Assembly: GCA_963210315.1 (NCBI GenBank)
Contig: OY723250.1
Location: 1,550,001-1,614,000, forward strand
Length of the DNA stretch: 64,000 bases
Reading direction: 5' to 3'
DNA from: Rhynchopus euleeides
Taxonomy: Eukaryota > Euglenozoa > Diplonemea > Diplonemida > Diplonemidae
The stretch's first letter is position 1. Every line of letters starts with the position of its first letter. The notes below the pieces were generated by a model. The model did no database searches and was not told where the DNA came from. It saw only the letters and a list, made by a program, of their open reading frames with translations. The position numbers and the translations under genes are program-made. Positions 22,297 through 34,263 of this stretch are shown one piece after another.

Positions 22297-22741
22297 ATAG
22301 GTAGGGCAGCTGCCCTACCTGGTAAAGGGGGCAAAAAAATTCGCGCGCTTCGCGCGCGAACGTGAGCGCTCGGCTAGTGGATCATCTGTGCTTCTCGTAC
22401 CACAGGCGCTCGGCTGGTGGACCATCCGTGTCTATCGTACCACAGGCGGTTTATGACATCCAGGAGCCAGCAGACCGCCTTCAGGGGGTCTGGGGGGCGG
22501 AGCCCCCCAGCCGCCGGAGGCCACGGTAGTGAACATATGTTCTCAGGCTGACATATCGTCCATGACATGTCAAGCACCGACCAAATTCGGTGGGTCGATA
22601 GTCCGGAATAGCCTTGCTACCTGGGGCCCAGGGGGGCGGGGGCAGATCAGAAATAAAATCCTTGGTAGGGCAGGCTGGTCAGGCCTGCCCTACCAAGGAT
22701 TCGGACAGAAATTAAATAGGTAGGGCAGCTGCCCTACCTGC
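22297..22741. repeat. Palindrome-bounded repeat element
   Basis: The palindrome GGTAGGGCAGCTGCCCTACC occurs at both ends (about 22301-22320 and 22720-22739). A second long hairpin, ATCCTTGGTAGGGC paired with its complement, lies at about 22658-22702. The interior has a GCGCGCTTCGCGCGC hairpin near 22343, a 40-bp tandem duplication (about 22367-22446, GCGCTCGGCT...ACCACAG) and the G/C hairpin module with the adjacent GAACATATGTTC palindrome (about 22486-22545). No clear target duplication was found, so the limits and superfamily are uncertain. Confidence 0.6.
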
Positions 22742-25026
22742 CTGACCAGGCGCGAGATCGCTGCCCCTCCCCCCCCACTGTTCCTCTTCTGCTGTTCCAG
22801 GTGTGTGTACCGCCCCTTCTTTTGTGAGTTTTTCTGCCCGCTTTTGTTGGATCAGCAATAGCTGGGACACGCCCTGAGCAACGGTGCCCCCAACGATCAG
22901 GCCCGCCCCACCAACCACACGCCGTTGTGCAGTGTCTTCCAGCGCATTGCTCCACTCCGCCGGAATGAGACATACGCACTGCTGGCCGGGCATGGGATCT
23001 ACAGGGGAAATCATCGATGTGCGGATGCGAACATTCGGAAATTCAAAATAAAATCCCTTGGGGTGTTTGAGCCGGCGGAAGTTTGTTCTTCTGCTGCAAT
23101 GATCAATTACAAAAAAGGATTGCCGGGGGGTGATGTGCAACCTTCTCGTCACCTCCGCACTGTTGAGGTGCAGAGTGCAAGTGGGCTATTCCTTGCTCCC
23201 CACTGCACTGTCTTATTAGATGACACTTTCTGTGATCACGGTGCGTTCATCACAAGCAAGAAACGCCGAAGATTGCCAGAGTTATACATCGTAGTCTGCC
23301 AGACTCTGCCAGACTTTTGACCAAATTAGTGAAGACTTCCCCCCAAAAAAAATAGAAAATCTCATTTCTCATTACAGTAATCTGGTGGGTGCCTTACGCT
23401 CTGTGTCAAGCTGTGCCAGCCTGTCTCATGTTCTGTGAGGCGGCTTCCCTCCTCTGCATTTCAGAGCGAGAAGGCCCTCGGTGTCCGTTACCCCCCCCCC
23501 CCCTCGGCGCGCAGCCCGCAGCCATGCATTCAGAAAACTCCCCCCCCCCCCCCCCCCACCCCATCCCCCCGGTGGTCTTCTGGGGATCGGCCAACACCCA
23601 GCTGCGCCCCAACAGTTCCAACACCGAGTGGGAGGAACAGAATGCAGATACCTATAGCCACGTCCCTCAACATTGTCTCTTGATTCTGGTGTTCATATTC
23701 GAATTTTTTTTGCGGCCCATTCCTGCTCCCCCACACCCCTCCCCATACAACGCGTTTCGAATTCTGCGTGGAAGTTGTGTGGTGGGGTGTCACGGCAGCG
23801 CGATGGCATGCCACCACCCCCTAGTTGCGTTCGGGATTGGTTCGGGCTCCATTAAAAAAAGTTGTTCGGATGCAATGCAATGATTCAGCAATCCTGCTGG
23901 CACAGCAGCCTCTGAGGATGGACATCACAGTGCACAGTTGCTGGGGCAGGGCGACCGTGCCCCACTTCTGCCTGAGAGCAGAACAGGGGAGGCGGTTTCC
24001 AGTTTGGGTGAATCCGCGCAAAAAGTATCCAATTTCATCGCTCTGGGACGGGGGTGGTTGCAGCCGATCTACTGTTGTGTCTGCGCCTCGTGTGGTGTGC
24101 GCCCTCATCATGAGCTAGCGCTCGGTGCGCCTCTGCCACCACTGCGTACAGCACACAGCCACATCATTCCCACACGCCACAGGGGCTGTGTGGAGACCAA
24201 TGTGTTATAGTTAGAGTCCTGAGTGGCAGGGCTGGAATGCCGCACGTTTTCCATTCTCAGTAGAAGTGCTCGAAACGCAAACCGGGGTTGTCCGAGATAT
24301 CCCCAGTATCCCGGCCCCCCCCCCCCCTCCCTCCCTCCCTCTCTCCATCTATATCTCTCTTGGAAAACGACGGGGCGGGGTAATTACGGGGGTCAGTCTC
24401 TAGCCAGTTTGTCATCAGCTTCGCAGCGGCGATCCCCCAAGGGACCGAGACAGGCTATTGTACTGTAACAGTATGTGTGTGCACCGGCCGCCCCACCTGC
24501 AAACGTTATTGTTCGGGTGTCGAGGCGGTGCTGCGCAAATTCCTATGTTCCTTCACGCGGCAACGGCCCTTGCCTTGTCCTGGCGGCAGACGCCAACCCC
24601 CTGCCGCCGGAACACAAATAACAAGCCTCCGCCGCTGCGTGTGGCTGGTTGGAGGTGTGAGGGGAGGGGGGTGCGTTAATTCCCAGCCCCATCCCTACAG
24701 CCCCACCCGCTCGACCCCCACTCGCATTGCGGGGGTGGGGGGGGGGGTCGGTTTGGAAGCTCGGGGTTGTGCTGCTTTTGGCACAGCGCATTGGTTGGCT
24801 TCGCTGTTACGGACTGTGGGTTTTACGACGGGCGGCTACAATTCGTGGGAGCAGGCCCGCCGCCCCGAGAAACCCCCCTTCTCCTCCCCACCCGAACAAG
24901 GCTGTTCTTCGACGGGAAGTTTTTTGCACACAACCAAACAGAGGGGTGTCCAGCAATACTTTATCGCGTGCCGTCCACCCCCACTGAAGCACCACTTGTC
25001 AGAGGAGCGTCAGACACAGCAAACCG
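22742..25026. other. Intergenic; poly-C tracts, no gene seen
   Basis: C tracts near 23491-23503, 23541-23557 and 24317-24328, and a G-rich run near 24731-24748. I found no frame with convincing coding character. The region just upstream of 25027 holds no long pyrimidine tract. Confidence 0.4.
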
Positions 25027-26211
25027 ATGGATTTTGAGACCGGAGGTGTCGGCGTGAGCGCAGCGGTGTCGCACGCTGAGTGCCCTATCTGTTTTGAGCC
25101 ACTCTGCGAGCAGCCCGTGGCTGCACTGCTGAAGGACAAGCAGCACAGTGTATGTTCCTCTGTCTCGTGTGCCCATCCCTCCCTCCCATCGCGATGTCTG
25201 ATAGACATGCCAAGATCCCTGGGGGCAGTGCATAGTGAACGCAAGGAACACTCTGCTCGGACCATGATCAAAAATTGTTCGATCTCAGCAAATTGTATCA
25301 TTGGGGGTCTTCGCTACGGGGTGGCCGTCAGTGCATTTTAGTGCATTTCCTGTTGAATTTGGCTGAAAACTGATGAAGATTGACGAAGGATACCGACCAG
25401 CGAAGACCCCCATTATTGGCTGCCGGAAGACATCGGTTGTCATTCTTTTTGGTGATGATGTCGCACGCCTTCTCCGCCCATCTCTCTCTCCCTCCCTCCA
25501 CAGGCCTGCAGGCACTTCTTCCACCATAGCTGCATGACGGACCTCGCTGCCTTCACCGGGAACTCGAAAGGTGAATGCCCGATGTGCCGCGCAGAGTTCT
25601 CGGCTATCGAGAAGATGCCTAACCCGATGTCGAACGCGGACAAGTGGTTCCATCTTGTCGATGCCGACTCGAGCGGGAACCTGACCCCTGATGAGGTGGT
25701 GGACGTGGTGCGTGCGACGTGCAACGTCTCGGAGGATGACATCGAGAAGCTGGTGGAGCAGAAGTGGGGCCGCTGGGACAAGGACAGCTCCAAGGGGATC
25801 GAGTGGAATGAGTTCCCAGGGCTCCTGTCCTTTATTTTCAGCAGCCTGCCAGATGAGGCGCTGACCATCACACCCAACATCACCAGCGGGCAGGGGCGTG
25901 ATGAGTGGTTCGACTACTGGGATGAGGATAAGTCCGGCTACCTCGACAAGGATGAGGTGGCGCGTGCCCTGATCAAAACCTTCGGGAAGAACGGCTACCG
26001 CACCGTGAAGCAGCTGCAGGCGGTGATCGAGAGCGTGTGGCCCCTCTTCGACCCCGACCACTCCAACACCATCACGCGTGAGGAGTTCCTCATCCACGAT
26101 GGGCTTGCCGACACCATCTGCGCCTGCCTGCTGAACCAGGCCCAGTGGACTGTGTCTCCAGTGCACAGCTCGTCACCTCCCCCCGCGAATCCCGACCTGG
26201 CGATGGTGTAG
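25027..26211 (+). CDS. RING finger / four EF-hand protein, paralogue 2
   Basis: Same architecture as the gene at 20030. Exons are 25027-25149 and 25504-26211, with a 354-nt intron at the equivalent place between CPIC and the CRHFFHHSC half of the RING; about 276 residues. From the EF-hand region onward the two paralogues are nearly identical (for example VVDVVRATCNVSEDD and IKTFGKNGYRTVKQLQ), which points to recent duplication or gene conversion. The N-terminal linker and the Ser/Pro-rich C-terminus differ. EF loops include DADSSGNLTPDE, DKDSSKGIEWNE, DEDKSGYLDKDE and DPDHSNTITREE. The intron is longer because it carries a 109-bp MITE (25303-25411). Probable cytosolic calcium-linked E3 ligase; activity is inferred. 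Confidence 0.88.
25303..25411. mobile_element. 109-bp MITE, copy a (in intron)
   Basis: The inverted ends GGGGGTCTTCGCT and AGCGAAGACCCCC are flanked by ATT on both sides (25300-25302 and 25412-25414), a 3-bp target duplication as made by PIF/Harbinger-type elements. It is exactly as long as the copies at 37116 and 57716 and shares the core TTTGGCTGAAAACTGA, but is otherwise more diverged. It lies wholly inside the intron of the RING/EF-hand paralogue 2. Confidence 0.8.
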
Positions 26212-28578
26212 CACGAACCGCTGCACAGCCTCTGGCAGCATTGCAAGGAATCAGAAGCAGATGCCTGACAGGTCATCTCCCAATGCATGCACGCAGTGTA
26301 TGCTGATATTCATGGGCTGCGTGTGTGCGGTGTCGGCTTTCTTGAGCGGTTGCTTTGTGGGTTGCCCCCCTGACGCATTGTTGCCGTTCTTCCTTGCCTG
26401 CAGAAGTGCCGCTGGCTGGGGCCCATTCGGGGTGGGAAGAATGTGATGCTGGTCGGTACGCCCCTACGGCGTACCAACTCACCAGATGCCCGCCCCGCTC
26501 CTTTGTATGCAGAAAGAAACGCAGTTGCGTGCGGGCCGCAGGAAAGCTGTAACCCAATGCTGTTCGGCACCGCCCCGCGCAGGTGTTCCACCATGGTTAT
26601 GTTCTGTACTTTATTCTTGTGACTTCGTTTTTCTTGTGCGTATGACGCTTTTCCTCCCACACCCACACATGCTTGCCAAAAGGCTTGGCGCCTTCAGTGT
26701 GGCACACGGGACAGGCAAATCAGCACCTTCTGCCCCATGCCACTCACGCGATTTATGGATCCGGGGTTTGCGTTGCGCATGCTCGACTGCACGCAAAAGG
26801 CATGTTTTGGGTTCCTGTGTGCCTCTTGCCCCTGGAACAGCTGTGCTCCGGAAACGGCGCACATTACCCAGCCCCATGTGTGGCTCTTTCATCTTTCCCA
26901 AAGGGTGTGCATAGGGATAGGCGGATGTCATCCCAGTGAAATACACAGACACAGTGACAACGAACCCCAGAGGATTGCAGTTACAGTAAAGTGTGCGTGA
27001 TGTACCCGGCAGTGCGTTTGAAGCATTGCGATTTAATTTCCAGCCCTGGCCTGTGTGTGGAAGAAGACGGCAGAGCCCGTGAGGGTCATGTTCCTCTGCA
27101 TCAAGAACTGTGCCAGCTTGGCACCTGAAGGGGGTGTACCCTCCCCCGTGCCACATTTTCACTGCAGAGTGAAATATCTGAGCATTCGTGCCGATACTCC
27201 TACAAAAAAGCGGTGTCAAGCTATACGGGAATCTACACAAACCGCAGTCACGGACACCTTGCAGGACTAGCATGAGGTGGGCTCGGATCGTTACACCTTC
27301 GATGTTGCCCCCACCCTATCCCCTCTGCCTACCTGCATCGGGGTGAATGGAAGATAGTGATGTACATTGCCTTGCTTTTCTCTACCCACACCCATGCCCC
27401 CCCACCCCCATAAAAATATGGCTTTGCCATGCAGAAGCGAGGGTTGTCTGAGGTGCCCTGGTTCTACCCGGCATGTGCCAGGTTTTCCTGTTGGTTCTGT
27501 TTCGGGGGGGTTCTGAAACATCCCCGAAGTCAAGTCAACCCTCTCCCCACTCTCCTTTCTGCGACCGGTTCTGGTGAGGATGGCATACCGATTGTCCGGT
27601 GGGTGAAGCCCTCACGCACCAGACAAGCCCGAATCAGGGCCGTGCAACTGGGTTACGCACTAACTGGATGCCAGGAACCATCTCCTTTAACCTTGAACGA
27701 TTTGAACGGTGTTTTTGGTGACAAACGCGCAGAGCAGCCCTGCTCGGGAGAAGGGTGTGTGATTCCTAAGAAGGGGCGGTCCCGCAATGCTGGGGGTGTA
27801 TGGTGTTCTGATTCATTTTGATTCTCCCACGTGTTTTTCTGACAGTAACTTTCACATTCCTTCTGCGAGAGTAGTGTGCTACCCCCAGCCGTATGTTTCT
27901 GACACCCGTCTCCTTTTGATGGCTGTGATGTTCGCAGCACCCTGAGATCACCTGAGCAGCCGGCATCCAATCCAACAGGCATAGCCAAATCCTGTCCATG
28001 GGTATCGGTGGGGAAGGGTGCATGTGTGCAGGTTGCGAGACGGTGACCCATCTCCCATTTTTCCGACCACTAAAAGGGGGAGGGGTGGCGTGGGGGTGTA
28101 GGTGGGTGGGTCGGTGGGCGGGGTGCACGCCGCTTGTTCCGAGCCACCCTGGCCGATGCCTGTCCGAAGCCTGTCCCACCCCAACCCCTCTCCCCTCCTA
28201 ACTGCGCCTCTGTTGGCAGGCTGCATGCCTTGGGTTTGTAGGTTTGCAGGTCCAGTGGTTCGTCGCAGAAATCATCCAACCGCGGGAGATTTGATGCAAC
28301 ACCACCACGCCACAACCACTCCACACCGCCACCCCCGTTTCCCAGGTATCGATAACGCCTTGTGATCCACACGGCGTCGCGTCAACACGCGAGATAGATA
28401 GACGCACGGACAACACCGACCCTCAGAGATCCCAAAAGGCACTGCCCTTTTAGGCCCCACCCCACTCCGCCCTCTCCGCCCTCCGGCTTCTGCACGAGCC
28501 ACCACTCAGGAGGAGGACACTCGTTCTCTCGCTCTGACAAGACTTCTTCCGCTTGGCCCCTCTTCTGTCTGCGCCACC
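26212..28578. other. Intergenic, no gene seen
   Basis: About 2.4 kb of mixed sequence. Open frames up to about 220 codons occur on the minus strand near 26611-27273, but they lack motifs and overlap equally long frames on the other strand. No repeat is shared with other parts of the window. Confidence 0.4.
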
Positions 28579-30183
28579 ATGTTTCAAGACATGCGGGTCG
28601 TGGCCCTCGGGGTTGCAGTGCTGCTGGCGGGTGCTGCGATGCTCTCCGTGTCAGCGGCTTTCACAGACTTCTCTGCGATGGGCGGGTCGGCGTATGAGGA
28701 GCGCAGCCCGATGGGTGTGGAGTACTTCGCCCGCAAGTGGGAGGACAAATGCGAGGTGATGTGGGACGGCGACAGGTGCGCCGCACGCCCCACCGGAAAG
28801 TGCAGCGGCAACCTCTCCTGGACCCCGTGCGGGCCGGGCATCACCCCCAACAACACCATCACGACGTGCTACGCCCCGAAGTGCGAAGCTCTGATATTTG
28901 TCACCCCCGAGACCACCACCAGCATCGCCGACCTCCTGGGCTTCTTGGTCCTCGGGGCGACCCTCGTCCTCACGGGCCCTATTCTTGTGCTGTCTGCGCT
29001 GAGCTGTGCCTCGAAGCTCATCCCAAACACGCTGCTCCGCAGCTTGGCAGCTGTGTGCCTCTTCATGGGAGTTGCCGCAAGCGCCGGCATGTCCGGATGG
29101 ATCCTGGGTGACTCGATGGGTGTGAGGAATGCGAAGCTCGATATGAAGGCGGAGAAGGTGGAGAACTGCACCGTTGTCACCCGCCCCGTCACCGCGTGGG
29201 ATGTTGCCGTGCAGGATTACGGGCATGTCGATGTCCGGACAGAGTCATGCAACGTGGTGCGCTACTGGGGGGACAAGAACTCGCATTCCAACGCAACGTT
29301 CAACATCGGGGATACGTTTCAATGCCACGTGAAGCCCGACTGCACAGAGGTGCAGGCCGTGGAGACCCTGGAGGACATCTCCTTCGCACCGCTCGCATGG
29401 GCGGTAACCAGCTTTGCCCTCGCCGGGTTTGTCGGGTTCGTCGGCTTCCTCATGATGTGGCACGTCAGCCTCGCGCAGAACATCCACGTCGCCTCCTACG
29501 TTCTGCAGCACGGCTACCGCCCCCGCGCCCCCGAGGCACCGGAGGTGGTCACCGAGGAGTACAAGCAGTGGGACATCGAGGCGGGGGAGCTGGAGGGCTG
29601 CCCGGTGCCGGATCACATGCAGTGCCCCATCTCGCTTCTGCTGATGACGGACCCGGTGCAGTGTGCCTGTGAGGGGTCGCCGCACACATTCGAGAGGGTG
29701 TGCCTCGAGAGGTGCATCAACAAGAAGGCGGAGTGCCCGCTGAGCAGGCACCCCATGACCCTGGAGGACATCACGAGCGACGAGGAGCTGCGGAAGGAGG
29801 TGCACGCGCATATCGAGGAGTGGAAGCGGGAGCAGCAGGAGAACAACAACAACGGCAGCGACGCGGGGGGCGAGGAGGCGGTTGAGGAGGGGGAGGGTGT
29901 GCCGAACCCCAGCCCCGCGGAGCATGACGATGATGCGAGCAGCACCGAGGGGCGGGAGGAGGTTGTGATTCCGATGGCGCAGAACAACCCGCTGATGGTG
30001 CTGTCCGATGACACGTCCGAGATGGAGCCTGCGGAGGACGAGGAGGAGGGTGTGGCCGTGGGGATCCACGATCTGCCCTCCTTCGGGTCTCCCCCGGAGG
30101 TGGAGGATGACTTGGACTCCGACCCGTGGATGCACGACAGTGAGGCATCGCAGAAGCATCTCTCGAGCCCGCGGAGTATCTAG
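28579..30183 (+). CDS. Membrane-anchored U-box protein
   Basis: Single exon, 534 residues. Residues 1-27 form a signal anchor or signal peptide. Hydrophobic helices follow at about 115-137, 148-170 and 270-295, with Cys-containing loops and several N-x-S/T sites (NLS, NTT, NCT, NAT) that suggest lumenal or extracellular exposure. After the last helix, residues about 345-415 form a U-box: a Val-Pro-Asp start, CPISLLLMTDPV, then HTFERVCLERCI and CPLSRHPM, matching the U-box fold of E2-binding ubiquitin ligases. The tail (about 420-534) is highly acidic and Ser-rich. It is probably an E3 ligase facing the cytosol from the ER, plasma membrane or endosome. The ATG sits in GCCACCATG, directly after a pyrimidine-rich leader. 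No neighbouring operon-like partner is evident. Confidence 0.85.
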   Translation: MFQDMRVVALGVAVLLAGAAMLSVSAAFTDFSAMGGSAYEERSPMGVEYFARKWEDKCEVMWDGDRCAARPTGKCSGNLSWTPCGPGITPNNTITTCYAPKCEALIFVTPETTTSIADLLGFLVLGATLVLTGPILVLSALSCASKLIPNTLLRSLAAVCLFMGVAASAGMSGWILGDSMGVRNAKLDMKAEKVENCTVVTRPVTAWDVAVQDYGHVDVRTESCNVVRYWGDKNSHSNATFNIGDTFQCHVKPDCTEVQAVETLEDISFAPLAWAVTSFALAGFVGFVGFLMMWHVSLAQNIHVASYVLQHGYRPRAPEAPEVVTEEYKQWDIEAGELEGCPVPDHMQCPISLLLMTDPVQCACEGSPHTFERVCLERCINKKAECPLSRHPMTLEDITSDEELRKEVHAHIEEWKREQQENNNNGSDAGGEEAVEEGEGVPNPSPAEHDDDASSTEGREEVVIPMAQNNPLMVLSDDTSEMEPAEDEEEGVAVGIHDLPSFGSPPEVEDDLDSDPWMHDSEASQKHLSSPRSI

Positions 30184-31984
30184 TTCGGCCTGGATGTGTC
30201 GCCGTGGATTTTTTTGATGGCTGGGTGTTGTGTACCCTATAGGGATGTGCCTACCGTGTTTATTCAAATTATTCAAAGTAAACAGCAATGCTGCTGGAAA
30301 AAAATGTGACTTTTGTCATTTTTTTGTGTGCCATGCGCAGAAGCATCCCCCCCCCCCCCCGATGCCCATCCCTTGTGCTTCTTCACCCGATGGGATCTTG
30401 GGTTACAGTTCAGAGTTCCTTTTTGACCCACAACCCCTTCAGCACATGCGCACACACCCCCACATCCCCTCCCGCACTCTGCTTCTGAGCGGACCGGGGT
30501 ATACAGTTCTCCCCAACCCCCCTCCCCCTCCCCCACTTCCACCCCACCCCTTCTTGTCTACCTCACCTTCGCAGGTGCAGGAGTGTGTTTTTGTTTTTTG
30601 CGTTTTCTCCCCCCATACCCCCCCTCTCTGTCTGTCTGACGCTCTGCGTTCCAACAAAGGCAGAAAATAAACTCAGGCGAACATGTCTGAGCCAAGGCTA
30701 TACTGACACAGTGCACAGGTGGGTGGCAGGAGTTGAAAACATCACACTGCGGCCCGAGGGGGGTAGGAGAGCTGAGGGATTGTTGGGAGGAGTTTCCCGA
30801 TCTCCTTCCAAAAAAATCCCCACGTGATTCTGCCCTTCTCGTCAGGGCTGAGGTTGTAGATACCAAGAAAAAAGAACCGACCGCTTGTGCACACCGTCCC
30901 GTAGTTTTGTGGTTCCATCCATCTCCCTACCTTCCATGACTTTATGCAGCTTTGTGTCAATTGTCTCAAAAAATCCTCCTCCCCTCCCCCCCCCGCCCGG
31001 CATCAAAAAGCAGTCGTCGTCCCTCCTTCTCCGCCAACACACGTTGGATCGATCTCCGTTTTGATTTTGTTGCCTATCACCCCCTCCCCCATTCCCCCAC
31101 ACCTCGCCCATCCGCCCCCCCCCCCCCTCATGCGTGCGGTGTTCTGCGTACTATTGTTTTCCAAACCCACCCATCAGCCCCTCAGCTCTGAAACCTGAAG
31201 CAATCACATCGCCATACTGCAACATCTGCCACCCACCCACACCCCCCGAGAGACTTGCTTTTGCTTTCACTCTCGACAATCAAACCCCCCATCCCCAACC
31301 CGCTCACCTCCACCCCCATTCCCATCCCGCTTATTCTTATTGGCATATTCGCCTGATTCCCACTCCCACCCCCTTCTCCCCCGGACAAAACACTGGATCT
31401 CAGACACAAAACCCACCTGCATAACGAGTGAAGGGAGATCATCCTTGTGCTTCCTTCTGCTGACTTCTATTTCAGTACCCCCCGGCCAGGCCTTGGTCTG
31501 AAGGGGTCATGCTGGAGTGGGGGGAGGGGGAGGAAAAAATATCCCCCCATCGGTCTCTGCCGGGAGAATTTCGTGCGGGCCGGGAAAGAACAGAAGAAAT
31601 ATATCAAAAAACAGTACAGGAAGAAATGACCGTCCCTCTCCCCACCAGCACCTGGTATCTCCTGCCTTGGACTCTTTGGCCTGCTTTCTGGTTATGCCTG
31701 AGGAGAACCGGCAGGGGGGGGCGGGGGTGTAGCACATGTGGTGGTTTTCCTGGTTATGCTGCAGCACGTTGTCAAGAATTGAACTCAACGGAAAAAAAAT
31801 TGGCGTTCTTCGAGTGCACGAAAAAAAACACACACACGCCCTCCCGGGATGCCGGGGGAAGGGAGAGGGGTGGGTGGGTTACCGTGGTGTTCGCAAAGAT
31901 TCCCCTTTTTTTTGGTGAATAGTTTCCCCCGTTGTTTCGAACGAACCGAACCCCTGAAATAGAGAGACTTTATCTTTCTTCGTG
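30184..31984. other. Intergenic, C-rich, no gene seen
   Basis: C tracts near 30348-30360 and 31117-31128, and extended pyrimidine-rich stretches 30455-30560 and 31090-31390. No convincing coding frame or RNA gene. Confidence 0.4.
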
Positions 31985-32166
31985 CACGGTGGGATCTTGT
32001 AAATTTTACATGTATAACTACAAGTATAATACATGTATTATACATGTATAATACTTGCATGTCAACTATTATACATGTATAATACATGTATATGCCTGAA
32101 ATATACATGTAAAATACATGTATATCAAGTAAAAATACATGTATAATACTTGCATGTCAACTATTA

Positions 32167-32911
32167 CAGTTGTCCAACAAACATTGGTGGGGTAAAAATG
32201 TTGGTGGGGTAAAAATATTGGTGGGGTAAAAACTAAGGTGGATTTCAGGATTTCTCAGAGCTAAGGTGGGTTATTACCCCACCAATGTTTTTAACCCACC
32301 GATGTTTTTAACCCACGGCAGCAGAACACAATGGAGATTTTTTCAGAAATGTGGTGGGTGGGGTGAGTGCCTCATCCGTCGCACGGTGCCTACGCGATCA
32401 CATGTGTGGTTGGGGGCGTGGGCTGGTTGGGAGGCGGGGCGTGTGGGAGGGGGCGGGGGGTTGGGGACGGCTATCTTGCAAAGCGCAGCTCTCTCATCAG
32501 CATCAGCAGAACAGCAGGTACCGACACAGGGTACGGAATGCAATGGCGTATACACTTCTGGTTACTGGTGTCGGTACCTGCTGTTCTGCTGATGCTGATG
32601 AGAGAGCTGCGCTTTGCAAGATAGCCGTCCCCAACCCCCCGCCCCCTCCCACACGCCCCGCCTCCCAACCAGCCCACGCCCCCAACCACACATGTGATCG
32701 CGTAGGCACCGTGCGACGTATGAGGCACTCACCCCACCCACCACATTTCTGAGAAAATCTGCATTGTGTTCTGCTGCCGTGGGGTAAAAACATTGGTGGG
32801 GTAGCAACATTGGTGGGTTAAAAACATTGGTGGGGTAAAAACTAAGGTGGATTTCAGGATTTTTTGGAGCTAAGGTGGGTTTTTACCCCACCAATGTTTG
32901 TTGGATGACTG
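32167..32911. mobile_element. TA-flanked hairpin element P, copy 1
   Basis: The right end, read inward, is CAGTCATCCAACAAACATTG and the left end is a variant (CAGTTGTCC). It is bounded by TA at 32165-32166 and 32912-32913. The centre is a perfect-looking hairpin with arms of about 210 bp (about 32318-32528 and 32567-32784) around a loop of about 40 bases. GGTGGGGTAAAAA motifs repeat in both terminal regions. No transposase. A left-arm variant (CATCCGTCGC against GACGTATGAG on the right) is not matched, unlike in copy 2. Confidence 0.75.
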
Positions 32912-33244
32912 TATACATGCATTTTTACTTGATATACATGTATTTTACATGTATATTTCAGGCATTTACATGTATTTTACATGTATAATACTTGTCATGC
33001 AAGTATTATACATGTAAAATACTTGCATGACAAGTAAAATGCTTGCATGCAAGTAAAATACATGTATTTTACTTGCATGCAAGTATTTTACTTGTCATGC
33101 AAGTATTATACATGTATTTTACTTGTCATGCAAGTATTTTACATGTATAATACTTGCATGACAAGTATTATACATGTAAAATACATGTAAATGCCTGAAA
33201 TATACATGTAAAATACATGTATATCAAGTAAAAATGCATGTATA

Positions 33245-33972
33245 CAGTCATCCAACAAACATTGGTGGGGTAAAAACCCACCTTAGCTCCAAAAAATCCT
33301 GAAATCCACCTTAGTTTTTACCCCACCAATGTTTTTAACCCACCAATGTTGCTACCCCACCAATGTTTTTACCCCACGGCAGCAGAACACAATGCAGATT
33401 TTCTCAGAAATGTGGTGGGTGGGGTGAGTGCCTCATACGTCGCACGGTGCCTACGCGATCACATGTGTGGTTGGGGGCGTGGGCTGGTTGGGAGGCGGGG
33501 CGTGTGGGAGGGGGCGGGGGGTTGGGGACGGCTATCTTGCAAAGCGCAGCTCTCTCATCAGCATCAGCAGAACAGCAGGTACCGACACAGGGTACGGAAT
33601 GCAATGGCGTATACACTTCTGGTTACTGGTGTCGGTACCTGCTGTTCTGCTGATGCTGATGAGAGAGCTGCGCTTTGCAAGATAGCCGTCCCCAACCCCC
33701 CGCCCCCTCCCACACGCCCCGCCTCCCAACCAGCCCACGCCCCCAACCACACATGTGATCGCGTAGGCACCGTGCGACGTATGAGGCACTCACCCCACCC
33801 ACCACATTTCTGAGAAAATCTGCATTGTGTTCTGCTGCCGTGGGGTAAAAACATTGGTGGGGTAGCAACATTGGTGGGTTAAAAACATTGGTGGGGTAAA
33901 AACTAAGGTGGATTTCAGGATTTTTTGGAGCTAAGGTGGGTTTTTACCCCACCAATGTTTGTTGGATGACTG
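33245..33972. mobile_element. TA-flanked hairpin element P, copy 2
   Basis: Nearly identical to copy 1 from about 33378 onward (offset 1,061 bp) and in the same orientation. Here both ends carry the same terminal sequence, CAGTCATCCAACAAACATTG, and the arms are fully complementary. TA lies at 33243-33244 and 33973-33974. The neighbouring palindromic array is duplicated with it, so copy 2 probably arose partly by tandem duplication. Confidence 0.75.
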
Positions 33973-34263
33973 TATACATGCATTTTTACTTGATATACAT
34001 GTATTTTACATGTATATTTCAGGCATTTACATGTATTTTACATGTATAATACTTGTCATGCAAGTATTATACATGTAAAATACTTGCATGACAAGTAAAA
34101 TGCTTGCATGCAAGTAAAATACATGTATTTTACTTGCATGCAAGTATTTTACTTGTCATGCAAGTATTATACATGTATTTTACTTGTCATGCAAGTATTT
34201 TACATGTATAATACTTGCATGACAAGTATTATACATGTAAAATACATGTAAATGCCTGAAATA

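Noticed and set aside
26611..27273. 220-codon minus-strand frame
   Set aside because: No motif, no similarity to neighbours and equally open frames on the + strand; codon use differs from the GC-rich host genes.
32351..33813. Long open frames on both strands in the P elements (up to 155 codons)
   Set aside because: They arise because the DNA is a near-perfect palindrome; the same frames appear mirrored on both strands, with low-complexity Gly/Trp or Pro-rich content.
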